A stretch of 8,882 nucleotides of DNA, taken from NCBI GenBank assembly GCA_023380915.1, contig JAMCSM010000093.1:1-8882 (forward strand). The letters run 5' to 3'. Shown here piece after piece: positions 1 to 5,746 of this stretch. A program made the translations under genes and the position numbers. Positions within the stretch are counted from its first letter, which is position 1, and each line of letters opens with the position of its first letter. The notes beneath the pieces are model-generated. The model was not told where the DNA came from. It searched no databases and saw only the letters and a program-made list of their open reading frames with translations. Origin of the DNA: Actinomycetota bacterium (GTDB lineage: Bacteria; Actinomycetota; Humimicrobiia; Humimicrobiales; Humimicrobiaceae).

Positions 1-1
1 A

Positions 2-166
2 AAGAAAATAACACAAAAACAGCTCGCTGAACTTGTAAATACAAAACAGCCAAGCATTGCAAGACTTGAAAGTGGTGATTATAACCCTACTCTTGATTTT
101 TTAAAAAAGATTGCTGAAGTTTTGGGTGCTAACCTTGAAATTAATTTTATTTCTAAAGCTTCTTGA
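2..166 (+). CDS. XRE/HigA-type helix-turn-helix protein, C-terminal part (5' truncated)
   Basis: The reading frame is open from the window edge to a TGA stop and gives the last 54 residues of the protein; its start lies outside. The visible part has the second half of a Cro/C1-type HTH: a KKITQKQLAELV helix, a turn with NTKQPSIARLESG forming the recognition helix, then YNPTLDFLKKIAEVLGANLEINF, the usual end of this domain in small DNA-binding antitoxins such as HigA. It probably binds DNA as a dimer and represses its own promoter. A toxin gene (HigB-like) would be expected just upstream, outside the window, so the toxin-antitoxin role is inference. It could equally be a stand-alone XRE regulator. 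The family call is secure; the partner is not seen. Confidence 0.85.
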   Translation, partial: KKITQKQLAELVNTKQPSIARLESGDYNPTLDFLKKIAEVLGANLEINFISKAS

Positions 167-333
167 TAAATTTATGATATCTATCCGGTTAAATAATTTC
201 TATTTTCCTTAAACAAATTAATTCCTCCAAAAAAAGGTTCGAAATTTCACACCTTGGGGCACTGTATAAATTTATTGAAAACCAAAAGATCCTAAAGAAA
301 TATAATAAACATAAAATTAAGAAAGGGAAAGAT

Positions 334-546
334 ATGAAAAAATGGGAATATACGCTTGCAGAGTTTTATAACAGAAAATTAGAAGCAATCAGCGGCAAGT
401 TGGCTGACAGTTTAAAAGCTGGGATTTTTATATTAAATAAAACAGACATTATAGAATTTCTTAATGTTGCAGGTGAACAGGGCTGGGAAGCCTTAAGTAC
501 TTGGGGTGAAGATATAAAATTTATTTTACTGAAGCATGAAATATAA
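334..546 (+). CDS. Small DUF4177-like protein (70 aa)
   Basis: The N-terminal MKKWEY and the central GEQGWEAL (residues 48-55), followed by a short basic end (FILLKHEI), match the layout of DUF4177-type small proteins, which typically read 'KWEY ... LNxLGxEGWELV ... KR'. The function of that family is not known to me, and nothing in the sequence suggests a catalytic site, signal peptide or membrane segment. A purine-rich AAAGGGAAA stretch lies about 5-10 bases before the ATG and supports this start. The gene stands alone between the XRE fragment and the thioesterase, with 167 and 129 bases of non-coding sequence on either side, so no operon partner is evident. That it is a real gene is likely from the ribosome site and family resemblance; the DUF assignment is moderately sure. 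Confidence 0.68.
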   Translation: MKKWEYTLAEFYNRKLEAISGKLADSLKAGIFILNKTDIIEFLNVAGEQGWEALSTWGEDIKFILLKHEI

Positions 547-561
547 AAAAAGAATTTAAAG

Positions 562-579
562 AGTTTATTAAAATAAACT
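562..579. repeat. Perfect 8-bp inverted repeat after the DUF4177-like gene
   Basis: AGTTTATT-AA-AATAAACT forms a perfect palindrome with a two-base centre, starting 15 bases after the stop codon of the small gene. It is nearly all A/T and has no following T-run on the + strand, so it is a poor intrinsic terminator; a protein-binding site or a weak transcript end is possible. The symmetry is directly seen; any role is inference. Confidence 0.35.
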
Positions 580-675
580 GTATTAATAATTGCAGGCTTA
601 TGGTAAATTTAATAAGCAATCAGGCAAAAGTTACTATTAAACAATTGTAAAAAATCGTGGGACAGGAATGGAATA

Positions 676-1080
676 ATGACAGATCTTAATTTAAAAGCTG
701 GTATGACCGGAGAAGCTTCAGTAATTGTAAATGCAAGCAATACTGCATTAAAATTCGGGAGCGGCACTGTTAATGTTTATGCAACGCCCGCAATGGTAGG
801 TCTTATGGAAAATGCAGCTATTAATGCAGTTGACAGGTATTTGCCTGAAGGTTATGCTTCTGTTGGCACAAAAGTAGAGGTCCGGCATCTTGCCCCCACA
901 CCTATAGGCATGGAAGTAAGAGCTGAAGCAGAGCTTACTGAAATAGACGGTTTTAAACTTAAATTCAAAATTGAGGCATATGATGAGAAAGAAAAAATAG
1001 GAGAGGGCACACATTCCAGATATGTTGTAAAATTAAGTGATTTTGTTAAAAAAGCTGAGAACAAAGCGGAAAATAATTAA
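676..1080 (+). CDS. Hotdog-fold acyl-CoA thioesterase, FlK-like (134 aa)
   Basis: This is a single hotdog-domain protein of the fluoroacetyl-CoA thioesterase (FlK) type, expected to hydrolyse a short acyl-CoA to the free acid and CoA in the cytoplasm as a dimer. The active-site segment ATPAMVGLMENAA spans residues 36-48 and carries Thr37 and Glu45; His71 sits in GTKVEVRHLAPTPIG (64-78). These fit the Thr/Glu/His triad of Streptomyces FlK (Thr42, Glu50, His76) with a constant offset of five. The length is normal for the family. An AGGAA ribosome site lies 7 bases before the ATG. Bacterial homologues are usually annotated only as 'thioesterase family protein' and most do not act on fluoroacetyl-CoA, so the natural substrate is unknown. 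It is a separate transcription unit from the BMC genes; a link to acyl-CoA made there is not supported by position. Confidence 0.85.
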   Translation: MTDLNLKAGMTGEASVIVNASNTALKFGSGTVNVYATPAMVGLMENAAINAVDRYLPEGYASVGTKVEVRHLAPTPIGMEVRAEAELTEIDGFKLKFKIEAYDEKEKIGEGTHSRYVVKLSDFVKKAENKAENN

Positions 1081-1250
1081 ATGCGGGAATTTGTTTTTCA
1101 TAAGAAATCACCATCTTTATGCTTATATTATAAATAGATAGAAATATTATATAAAAAGAAATTATTGTTACAAATCCCTGAATTTTAAGAAACCAATATA
1201 ATATTTCTACGTCTTTAATAGGTTATTATAAATTTAACCGTCATTAAAAA

Positions 1251-2495
1251 ATGATTTATTATCAATATATTATTGCCGGAATTTTAATAGCTGTCCTTCT
1301 TAATTTTATTGTTAATATCATAGTATTTAAAAATCTAAGCAAATTTTCTCTTCCGGATTATATTCTAAAATCACCACCTCTCATATCTATTTTGATACCT
1401 GCGAGAAACGAAGCTGAAAACATAGGCAGGTGTCTTGCTTCCTTCATGAAGCAGGATTATCCTAATATGGAAATACTTGTTCTCGACGATAACTCCAGCG
1501 ATAATACTGGTTTGATTGTTAAAAGGCTTGCTAAAAAAGACAGCAGGATAAAGCTTTTTAAAGGAAAACCTTTGAAAAAAGGCTGGCTTGGCAAATGCTA
1601 TGCCTGCCAGCAGCTTTCAGAATATGCAAAAGGTGATTATTTTATCTTCACCGACGCCGATACTTTGCATTTTAATAAGACAGTATCAAATGCGCTTGCA
1701 GCACTTTTGAGAAATAAAGTCGATGCCCTTTCAGCATTTCCCAATCAAATTATGGTATCGATTCATGAAAGAATGACTGTGAATTTCATAAATTTTGCAA
1801 TCCTTAGTTTTTTGCCTTTGATTTTAGTGAAAAAAGCAAAAACACCTTTTTTCTGTGTTGCGATAGGGCAGTTTTTCCTGTTTAAAAGGGAAGTATTTGA
1901 AAAAATCGGGGGTTTTGAGCATGTAAAGACTGAAATAATCGAAGACGTATATCTGGCAAAAGAGGTCAAAAAGTTTGGTTATAAATATATGGTTTTTGAC
2001 GGTAACGGTAATATATCCTGCAGGATGTATAAAAATTTAAAAGAAGTCATCAAAGGTTTTTCGAGATTCATTTATGCGGCATTCGATTTTAATGTTGCTA
2101 TGGAAGCAATTGCAATTTTTTTTGTATCAATATTATTTTTAGTTCCTTTTATTTTGCTTCCTATTGGAATTTTTATCTTCAGATGGTCCGGTCTCTTAAT
2201 CACTTTAAGCATAATTCAAATTTTTATAGTTTTGACAATAAAAATAATTCTTGCACTTAAGTTTAAATATAGAATCCTTGATTCCCTCCTTACTCCTATC
2301 TCAATGGTTTATATGATCCTGCTTGCCTGCAATTCATATCTCCAGACAAAAGTAGGCAGTGGCATAAACTGGAAAGGCAGAACCTATAATATAGAAAATG
2401 ACGAAAAAGGAATGGAATTGATAGAAAACGAAATAGAAGATGAAGCAGAAGAAGATAGAGACGAAGCTCATAACTATGGAAAAAATGGAATTTAA
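1251..2495 (+). CDS. Membrane-anchored family-2 glycosyltransferase, CrtQ/HpnB-like (414 aa)
   Basis: An N-terminal membrane segment (about residues 5-27) precedes a cytoplasmic GT-A domain, followed by two or three hydrophobic segments (about 283-337 and 345-362). Glycosyltransferase motifs are in order: PARNEAENIG (50-59), the nucleotide-binding LDDNSSD (78-84), GWLGKCYAC (111-119), the metal-binding TDADT (134-138), the base-containing IIEDVYLAKE (229-238), and RMY (258-260), which stands where Q/RxxRW-type motifs occur. GWLGKCYAC, the RMY segment and the late NWKGRxY (373-379) resemble carotenoid and hopanoid glycosyltransferases such as CrtQ and HpnB, so a lipid or isoprenoid acceptor is a reasonable inference; no acceptor gene is nearby. 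The C-terminal tail (382-414) is unusually acidic. No Shine-Dalgarno sequence precedes the ATG. The start is chosen because it begins the membrane helix. Confidence 0.8.
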   Translation: MIYYQYIIAGILIAVLLNFIVNIIVFKNLSKFSLPDYILKSPPLISILIPARNEAENIGRCLASFMKQDYPNMEILVLDDNSSDNTGLIVKRLAKKDSRIKLFKGKPLKKGWLGKCYACQQLSEYAKGDYFIFTDADTLHFNKTVSNALAALLRNKVDALSAFPNQIMVSIHERMTVNFINFAILSFLPLILVKKAKTPFFCVAIGQFFLFKREVFEKIGGFEHVKTEIIEDVYLAKEVKKFGYKYMVFDGNGNISCRMYKNLKEVIKGFSRFIYAAFDFNVAMEAIAIFFVSILFLVPFILLPIGIFIFRWSGLLITLSIIQIFIVLTIKIILALKFKYRILDSLLTPISMVYMILLACNSYLQTKVGSGINWKGRTYNIENDEKGMELIENEIEDEAEEDRDEAHNYGKNGI

Positions 2496-2574
2496 AAATA
2501 AAATTTCAATAATTATTTATTATTATCTGTTAAAGTAATTTTATTATTTGATTATACTCCTATTTTTGTTTGTC

Positions 2575-3210
2575 TTACCTTATTTTTGGCACAAATAAGT
2601 CCTTAACGCTTGCTTCTTTATGAAATTTAAAATTGGTTAAAAAATTCGATGATCTGTTTATTTGTTTAGGCACCATAATAAGAATCAGCAGAATAGCAAG
2701 AATTAAAAATACAGCGGAATCTTTAAAAATCCACATAAAAATGCAGGATGTTAATATACCCAGAACAATACTCCACAGCATATTCCTGATTACAAACAAT
2801 CCCGTTAAAATTCCTGCAGCAAAAGCTGGGATTGTTAAAGGATTTACTGCAAGAAGAAATCCCAGCGCCGTTGCAATCCCCTTGCCTCCCGAGAATTTTA
2901 AATAAGGTGAATAGTCGTGTCCTGCAACTGCGGCACATCCTGCCAGAATTGCTGTTAATTCGCTGCCTGTAAATTTCAGAACCAGAAAATATGCAAAATA
3001 ACCTTTCGCAACATCAAGGAAAGCTCCTATTATTCCCCAAAATCTTGAAACATTGAAAATAAGATTCCAGCTGCCCGGATTCTTATCTCCGATTTCAGTC
3101 AATTTTTTCCCGCTTAGAAATCTACCGATTATATAGCAAAATGGTATAGCGCCAATAAGATAGCTGATAATTATAAAGACTGTAAATTTTAAAATTTCTA
3201 AAATTCCCAT
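2575..3210 (-). CDS. plsY: PlsY-like acyl-phosphate:glycerol-3-phosphate acyltransferase (211 aa), divergent
   Basis: PlsY transfers an acyl group from acyl-phosphate to sn-glycerol-3-phosphate, the first step of phospholipid synthesis, as a polytopic inner-membrane protein. The family hallmarks are the N-terminal SYLIGAIPFCYIIG (16-29), GDKNPGSWNL (41-50), DVAKG (66-70) and AGHDYSPYLKFSGGKGIAT (96-114), with several hydrophobic helices and a basic C-terminus. The length is typical (about 200). Motif 1 deviates: the usual GSGNPGATNxxR is here GDKNPGSWNLIFN, so the Ala-Thr is Ser-Trp and the following Arg is absent. It may therefore be a paralogue with altered substrate use rather than the housekeeping enzyme. 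It converges on the glycosyltransferase and diverges from the BMC genes, with its own promoter at 3246-3274. An AAGAGA stretch about 12 bases upstream is a weak ribosome site. Confidence 0.85.
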   Translation of the reverse strand: MGILEILKFTVFIIISYLIGAIPFCYIIGRFLSGKKLTEIGDKNPGSWNLIFNVSRFWGIIGAFLDVAKGYFAYFLVLKFTGSELTAILAGCAAVAGHDYSPYLKFSGGKGIATALGFLLAVNPLTIPAFAAGILTGLFVIRNMLWSIVLGILTSCIFMWIFKDSAVFLILAILLILIMVPKQINRSSNFLTNFKFHKEASVKDLFVPKIR

Positions 3211-3245
3211 TTATAATTTTATCTCTTAAATTCACTTATGGATTA

Positions 3246-3274
3246 ATTCTATAAAATTTGCAGTAATTTGACAA
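3246..3274 (-). promoter_or_regulatory. Sigma-70-type promoter for plsY
   Basis: Read on the minus strand, TTGTCA (3274-3269) and TAGAAT (3251-3246) are separated by exactly 17 bases; each matches five of six consensus positions. The predicted transcript would start near 3239, about 29 bases before the plsY start codon. The -35 box is part of the near-palindrome TTTGACAAA, so a TTGACA also faces the BMC genes, but that one has no acceptable -10 partner at 16-18 bases. Confidence 0.6.
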
Positions 3275-3322
3275 ACATACGGAAATAAAATCATCTCAAA
3301 TGAATTTTTTCTGAATTATTTA

Positions 3323-3351
3323 TAGATTCAATTAAAATAAATTGGTATTAT
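3323..3351 (+). promoter_or_regulatory. Candidate extended -10 promoter for the BMC gene cluster
   Basis: TGGTATTAT at 3343-3351 fits an extended -10 (TGn followed by a TATAAT-like hexamer). A weak -35 (TAGATT, 3323-3328) sits 17 bases upstream. The transcript would start near 3358 and carry the AAAGGAG ribosome site at 3370-3376. This is the best promoter-like sequence before the first BMC gene, but the -35 is poor, so the call is tentative. Confidence 0.4.
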
Positions 3352-3385
3352 GGTTATTATTTAAAAGTCAAAGGAGTAACTGGAA

Positions 3386-4063
3386 ATGATGCCGAAATTA
3401 ATACTTATGTTTACGCAGAACGATATGACTGTTCCAAACGCCATTGAAGTCTTTGAAGAAATAAAAGACCTGCCTGTGGATTTTTATGGTTTTAAAGAAT
3501 TAGGCCTCCCGCCCGAAAAAATGAAAATATTGAATGATAAGATTCATGATGCGGGTGTTCAATCTTTCCTGGAAGTAGTTGAATATGAGGAAGATAAAAT
3601 TATGGAACCTTCCAGGATGGCTGTGGAAATGGGTTTTGACTACCTGATGGGCACAGTTTATTTCCCGTCAATATGGAAAATAATAGACAAAAAAATAAAT
3701 TACTTCCCATTCTGCGGAGAAATCTATGACAGGCCGTCGGTTCTTGATGGCACCATAGGAGAAATAGTCGCCGATGCAAAAAGAATAGAGGCGGCAGGGG
3801 CAAATGGGTTTGATCTTCTAGCTTACAGATATATTGAACCCGATAAGGTCAATGAACTTGTTATCGCTGTAAAAAATGCAGTAAAAGTACCGATTGTTTC
3901 TGCAGGTTCAATAAACAGTTTTAAAAGACTCCAGGAGACAATGGACCAGGGAGTGTGGGGATTTACGATAGGAGGAGCATTCTTTGAAAAGAAATTTGTT
4001 CCCGGAGGTACTTACAGGGATAATGTTACCGCGGTTTTGGAAAAATTAGGAAAATTTAAATAA
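3386..4063 (+). CDS. TIM-barrel protein with C-terminal phosphate-binding motif, first gene of the BMC cluster (225 aa)
   Basis: I do not recognise a named enzyme. The alternating strand/helix pattern indicates a (beta/alpha)8 barrel: LILMFT (5-10), VDFYGFKELGL (31-41), QSFLEVVE (59-66), FDYLMGTVY (84-92), GANGFDLLAY (138-147), VPIVSAGSIN (168-177) and GFTIGGAFF (192-200). The SAGSIN segment and the GFTIGGAFF segment about 16 residues later occupy the places of the two phosphate-gripping loops of HisA/TrpC/TrpF-type barrels, so the substrate is probably phosphorylated. Lys37, Glu63 and Asp143 lie at strand ends and are candidate catalytic residues. No DeoC-like Schiff-base signature was recognised. 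The AAAGGAG site ends 9 bases before the ATG; an adjacent second ATG is in frame. The stop is 9 bases before the BMC-H gene and in the same frame, so the protein is probably co-expressed with, and possibly enclosed by, the shell. The C-terminal helix (about 210-224) is amphipathic enough to be a targeting peptide, which is inference only. Confidence 0.75.
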   Translation: MMPKLILMFTQNDMTVPNAIEVFEEIKDLPVDFYGFKELGLPPEKMKILNDKIHDAGVQSFLEVVEYEEDKIMEPSRMAVEMGFDYLMGTVYFPSIWKIIDKKINYFPFCGEIYDRPSVLDGTIGEIVADAKRIEAAGANGFDLLAYRYIEPDKVNELVIAVKNAVKVPIVSAGSINSFKRLQETMDQGVWGFTIGGAFFEKKFVPGGTYRDNVTAVLEKLGKFK

Positions 4064-4072
4064 AAAATAAAC

Positions 4073-4366
4073 ATGCAAAAAGCCTTGGGTTTAATTGAAA
4101 CAAGAGGACTCGTTAGCTCAATTGAAGCTGCAGATACTATGCTTAAAACAGCAAATGTAAAACTATTGGGCAAACAGCGTATTGGAGCAGGGCTTTTAAC
4201 TATTATGGTTGAGGGTGACGTTGAGTCTGTTAAAGCAGCAGTCGGGGCCGGAGCCGAAGCCGCTAGAAAAGTGGGGCAGGTAGTATCAGTACATGTAATA
4301 CCCAGGCCTGATGATGAAATAGATATAATCCTTCCAACAGAAAGTTCAAGACCGGTCAGAAAATAA
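4073..4366 (+). CDS. BMC-H hexameric shell protein, PduA/EutM-like (97 aa)
   Basis: This is a single canonical BMC domain that forms the hexagonal tiles of a microcompartment facet. The segment ALGLIETRGLVSSIEAADTM opens it, VEGDVESVKAAVGAGAEAA (46-64) forms the central helix, and VVSVHVIPRPDDEI (70-83) closes it. Lys25, Asp49 and Arg78 match the PduA positions (Lys26, Asp50, Arg79) that make hexamer-hexamer contacts. The pore loop is RIGAG (36-40), where PduA has KIGSG; the pore-lining serine is therefore an alanine. The length is normal. No Shine-Dalgarno sequence is visible before the ATG, and the preceding stop is only 9 bases away and in frame, so translation probably depends on ribosomes finishing the upstream gene. 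It is the only BMC-H in the window, although shells usually need several paralogues; others may lie outside. Confidence 0.95.
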   Translation: MQKALGLIETRGLVSSIEAADTMLKTANVKLLGKQRIGAGLLTIMVEGDVESVKAAVGAGAEAARKVGQVVSVHVIPRPDDEIDIILPTESSRPVRK

Positions 4367-4442
4367 ATCAATAATAGATCTAATCAATAATAAATCTATG
4401 GATAAATCTATAAATAAATCAATGAAAAATCAATGAAAATAC
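4366..4442 (+). repeat. Tandem direct repeats in the BMC-H/kinase gap and over the kinase start
   Basis: A 16-base unit, AATCAATAATAGATCT (4366-4381), is followed directly by AATCAATAATAAATCT (4382-4397), 15 of 16 identical. A second pair, AATGAAAAATC (4421-4431) and AATGAAAATAC (4432-4442), places the kinase start codon inside the second copy. The repeats are directly visible; they may be slippage products or may act as an A-rich, unstructured translation leader. Confidence 0.7.
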
Positions 4443-5635
4443 TTACCATTAACTCCGGTTCAACATCAATAAAATTTAAATTGTATGAAATGCCCCAGGA
4501 AAAATGTCTGGCGTCCGGAAAAATAGAGGGGATTGGACAAACAAACTCCACATTTACCTTCAATTCCGGCTCGTACAGTGAAAAGGAAAAAAATTATGAT
4601 ATTCCGGATCATAAGGTAGGTTTAAAGCTTATAATCGATAAATTATCAGGCAGCGGAACAGGTGTAATAAAAGATAAAAAAGATATAGCGGCAATAGGTC
4701 ACAGGGTTGTTAATGTCGGCGACAGGGTGTCTTCTTACCTCATAATCAATGATAAAGTTGTAGATGATCTTAAAGATTGCATAGACCTTGCTCCGCTTCA
4801 TAATCCCCCTAACCTTCTCGGCATAGAAGTTTGCAGGGACATATTTAACGGCACTCCCAATATTGCAATATTTGATAATATTTTTCACAAAAATATGCTG
4901 CCTAAAGCATTTCTTTACGGCATACCCTATGACTATTATGAAAAATATAGAATCAGGAAATATGGGTTTCACGGTATTGCCTACACTTATATGGTCGACA
5001 GGGTATCCAAACTTTTAAATAAGAACTTAAAAGATTTGAAAGTTATAGCAATTATGCTTGGAGGAGGTTCTTCGATTACTGCTGTAAAAAACGGCATAGC
5101 AATTGACACATCGATGGGTTTTACACCCGCAGAAGGTCTTTTTATGTCAACCAGAAGCGGGGATCTGGATCCTGCGATAATAACATATATTATGAAAAAA
5201 GATAATTTGAATCCCGCAGAAATTGATGAAATCATCAATAAAAAATCAGGACTTCTGGGGCTTTCCAGGAAATATAAGGATTATAAGGAAATTGAAAAAG
5301 GAGTTCTTGCAGGTGATGAAGATTGCCTGAGGGCATTTGATTCCTATGTCTATAAAATAAAAAAATATATAGGCTCTTATATTGCTGCGATGGATGGTGC
5401 CGATGCAATTGTTTTTGGCGGTGGTATAGGGGAAAACTCTTCGATAACCAGAGAAGCCATACTTGACGGATTTAGTTTTATAGGTTTGGAGCTTGATAAG
5501 GATAAAAATAAAAATTTAAAAGGTGAAGGACTTATTTCTGCCAATAGTTCTAAAGTAACCGTATTTGTTGTTAATGTTGATGAAGAAATAGTGATTGCCC
5601 GGGAAACATATAAGCTTATAAAAAATGCAAATTAA
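4433..5635 (+). CDS. ackA: Acetate/propionate kinase homologue, BMC-associated (400 aa)
   Basis: This ASKHA-fold kinase would convert acyl-phosphate plus ADP to acid plus ATP, the energy-yielding last step of a BMC fermentation (as PduW does). Residue numbering matches Methanosarcina thermophila AckA, recalled from memory. Asn7, Ser10, Ser12, Arg91, His123, Asp148, His180, Arg241 and Glu384 are all present, as are the acetyl-pocket residues Val93, Leu122, Phe179 and Pro232 and the adenosine loop GGGIGENS (329-336). Other conserved positions differ: HGG after RVV is NVG (94-96), GTSH is GIAY (181-184), and HLGNGSS is MLGGGSS (208-214), so three conserved histidines are lost. It is therefore a divergent clade, perhaps with altered acyl or phosphate handling; LGGG recalls butyrate kinase, but the rest is AckA-like. 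No Shine-Dalgarno sequence is visible; the start is fixed by the N-terminal KILTINSGS strand. Confidence 0.9.
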   Translation: MKILTINSGSTSIKFKLYEMPQEKCLASGKIEGIGQTNSTFTFNSGSYSEKEKNYDIPDHKVGLKLIIDKLSGSGTGVIKDKKDIAAIGHRVVNVGDRVSSYLIINDKVVDDLKDCIDLAPLHNPPNLLGIEVCRDIFNGTPNIAIFDNIFHKNMLPKAFLYGIPYDYYEKYRIRKYGFHGIAYTYMVDRVSKLLNKNLKDLKVIAIMLGGGSSITAVKNGIAIDTSMGFTPAEGLFMSTRSGDLDPAIITYIMKKDNLNPAEIDEIINKKSGLLGLSRKYKDYKEIEKGVLAGDEDCLRAFDSYVYKIKKYIGSYIAAMDGADAIVFGGGIGENSSITREAILDGFSFIGLELDKDKNKNLKGEGLISANSSKVTVFVVNVDEEIVIARETYKLIKNAN

Positions 5636-5640
5636 ATGTA

Positions 5641-5668
5641 AAAAAATTTAAGTTAAAAAATTTAAATT
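5641..5668 (+). repeat. 14-bp tandem direct repeat between the kinase and deoR-type genes
   Basis: AAAAAATTTAAGTT (5641-5654) is followed directly by AAAAAATTTAAATT (5655-5668), 13 of 14 identical. It lies just upstream of the -35 box of the regulator promoter, where phased A-tracts can act as an UP-like element. This role is inference; the duplication itself is visible. Confidence 0.6.
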
Positions 5669-5671
5669 AAT

Positions 5672-5700
5672 TTGACAAACAACAAAAAATAACATAATAT
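5672..5700 (+). promoter_or_regulatory. Near-consensus sigma-70 promoter for the DeoR-family gene and downstream BMC genes
   Basis: TTGACA (5672-5677, perfect) and TAATAT (5695-5700) are separated by exactly 17 bases. Transcription would begin near 5707, about 40 bases before the regulator start codon. It splits the locus into a first unit (TIM barrel, BMC-H, kinase) and a second (regulator, BMC-P pair, PduS, BMC-T). The 16-bp direct repeats at 5680-5725 overlap it, which fits a repressed promoter. Confidence 0.75.
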
Positions 5701-5725
5701 TTAAACATACAACAAAATATAACAT
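5680..5725 (+). promoter_or_regulatory. Pair of 16-bp direct repeats, candidate DeoR-type operator
   Basis: CAACAAAAAATAACAT (5680-5695) and CAACAAAATATAACAT (5710-5725) match at 15 of 16 positions and start 30 bases apart, close to three helical turns, so both would face the same side of the DNA. The first fills the spacer between the -35 and -10 boxes and the second lies just past the expected transcription start. DeoR-family repressors commonly bind direct repeats near their own promoter, so self-repression by the adjacent gene product is the simplest reading. Binding is inference. Confidence 0.55.
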
Positions 5726-5746
5726 TCTTTAAATTTTTGACCTAAA

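Noticed and set aside
236..257. GGTTCGAA stretch resembling a tRNA T-loop, possibly a tRNA remnant or attachment site
   Set aside because: The flanking bases do not pair as a T-stem, no acceptor or anticodon arm can be built, and no matching copy was seen elsewhere in the window.
301..306. TATAAT before the DUF4177-like gene
   Set aside because: The only -35-like hexamer, TTGAAA at 275-280, is 20 bases away, outside the normal spacing.
748..1064. Two overlapping minus-strand open frames opposite the thioesterase gene
   Set aside because: The + strand frame has a complete catalytic triad and a ribosome site; the opposite frames show no recognisable domain.
1197..1202. Perfect TATAAT before the glycosyltransferase gene
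   Set aside because: No -35 match and no extended -10 at the proper distance; a chance TATAAT is likely in such AT-rich sequence.
2497..2545. Inverted repeat AATAAAATT/AATTTTATT between the convergent glycosyltransferase and plsY genes as a terminator
   Set aside because: The stem is nine A/T pairs around a 31-base loop, which is too weak to call against this AT-rich background.
3268..3273. Plus-strand TTGACA as the -35 box of the first BMC gene
   Set aside because: No acceptable -10 lies 16-18 bases downstream (TCATCT at 17); the same bases serve better as the minus-strand plsY -35 box.
4012..4371. 119-residue open frame on the minus strand opposite the BMC-H gene
   Set aside because: It lies wholly opposite a certain BMC-H gene and the end of the barrel gene, has no family resemblance and is the normal shadow of a strongly biased coding strand.
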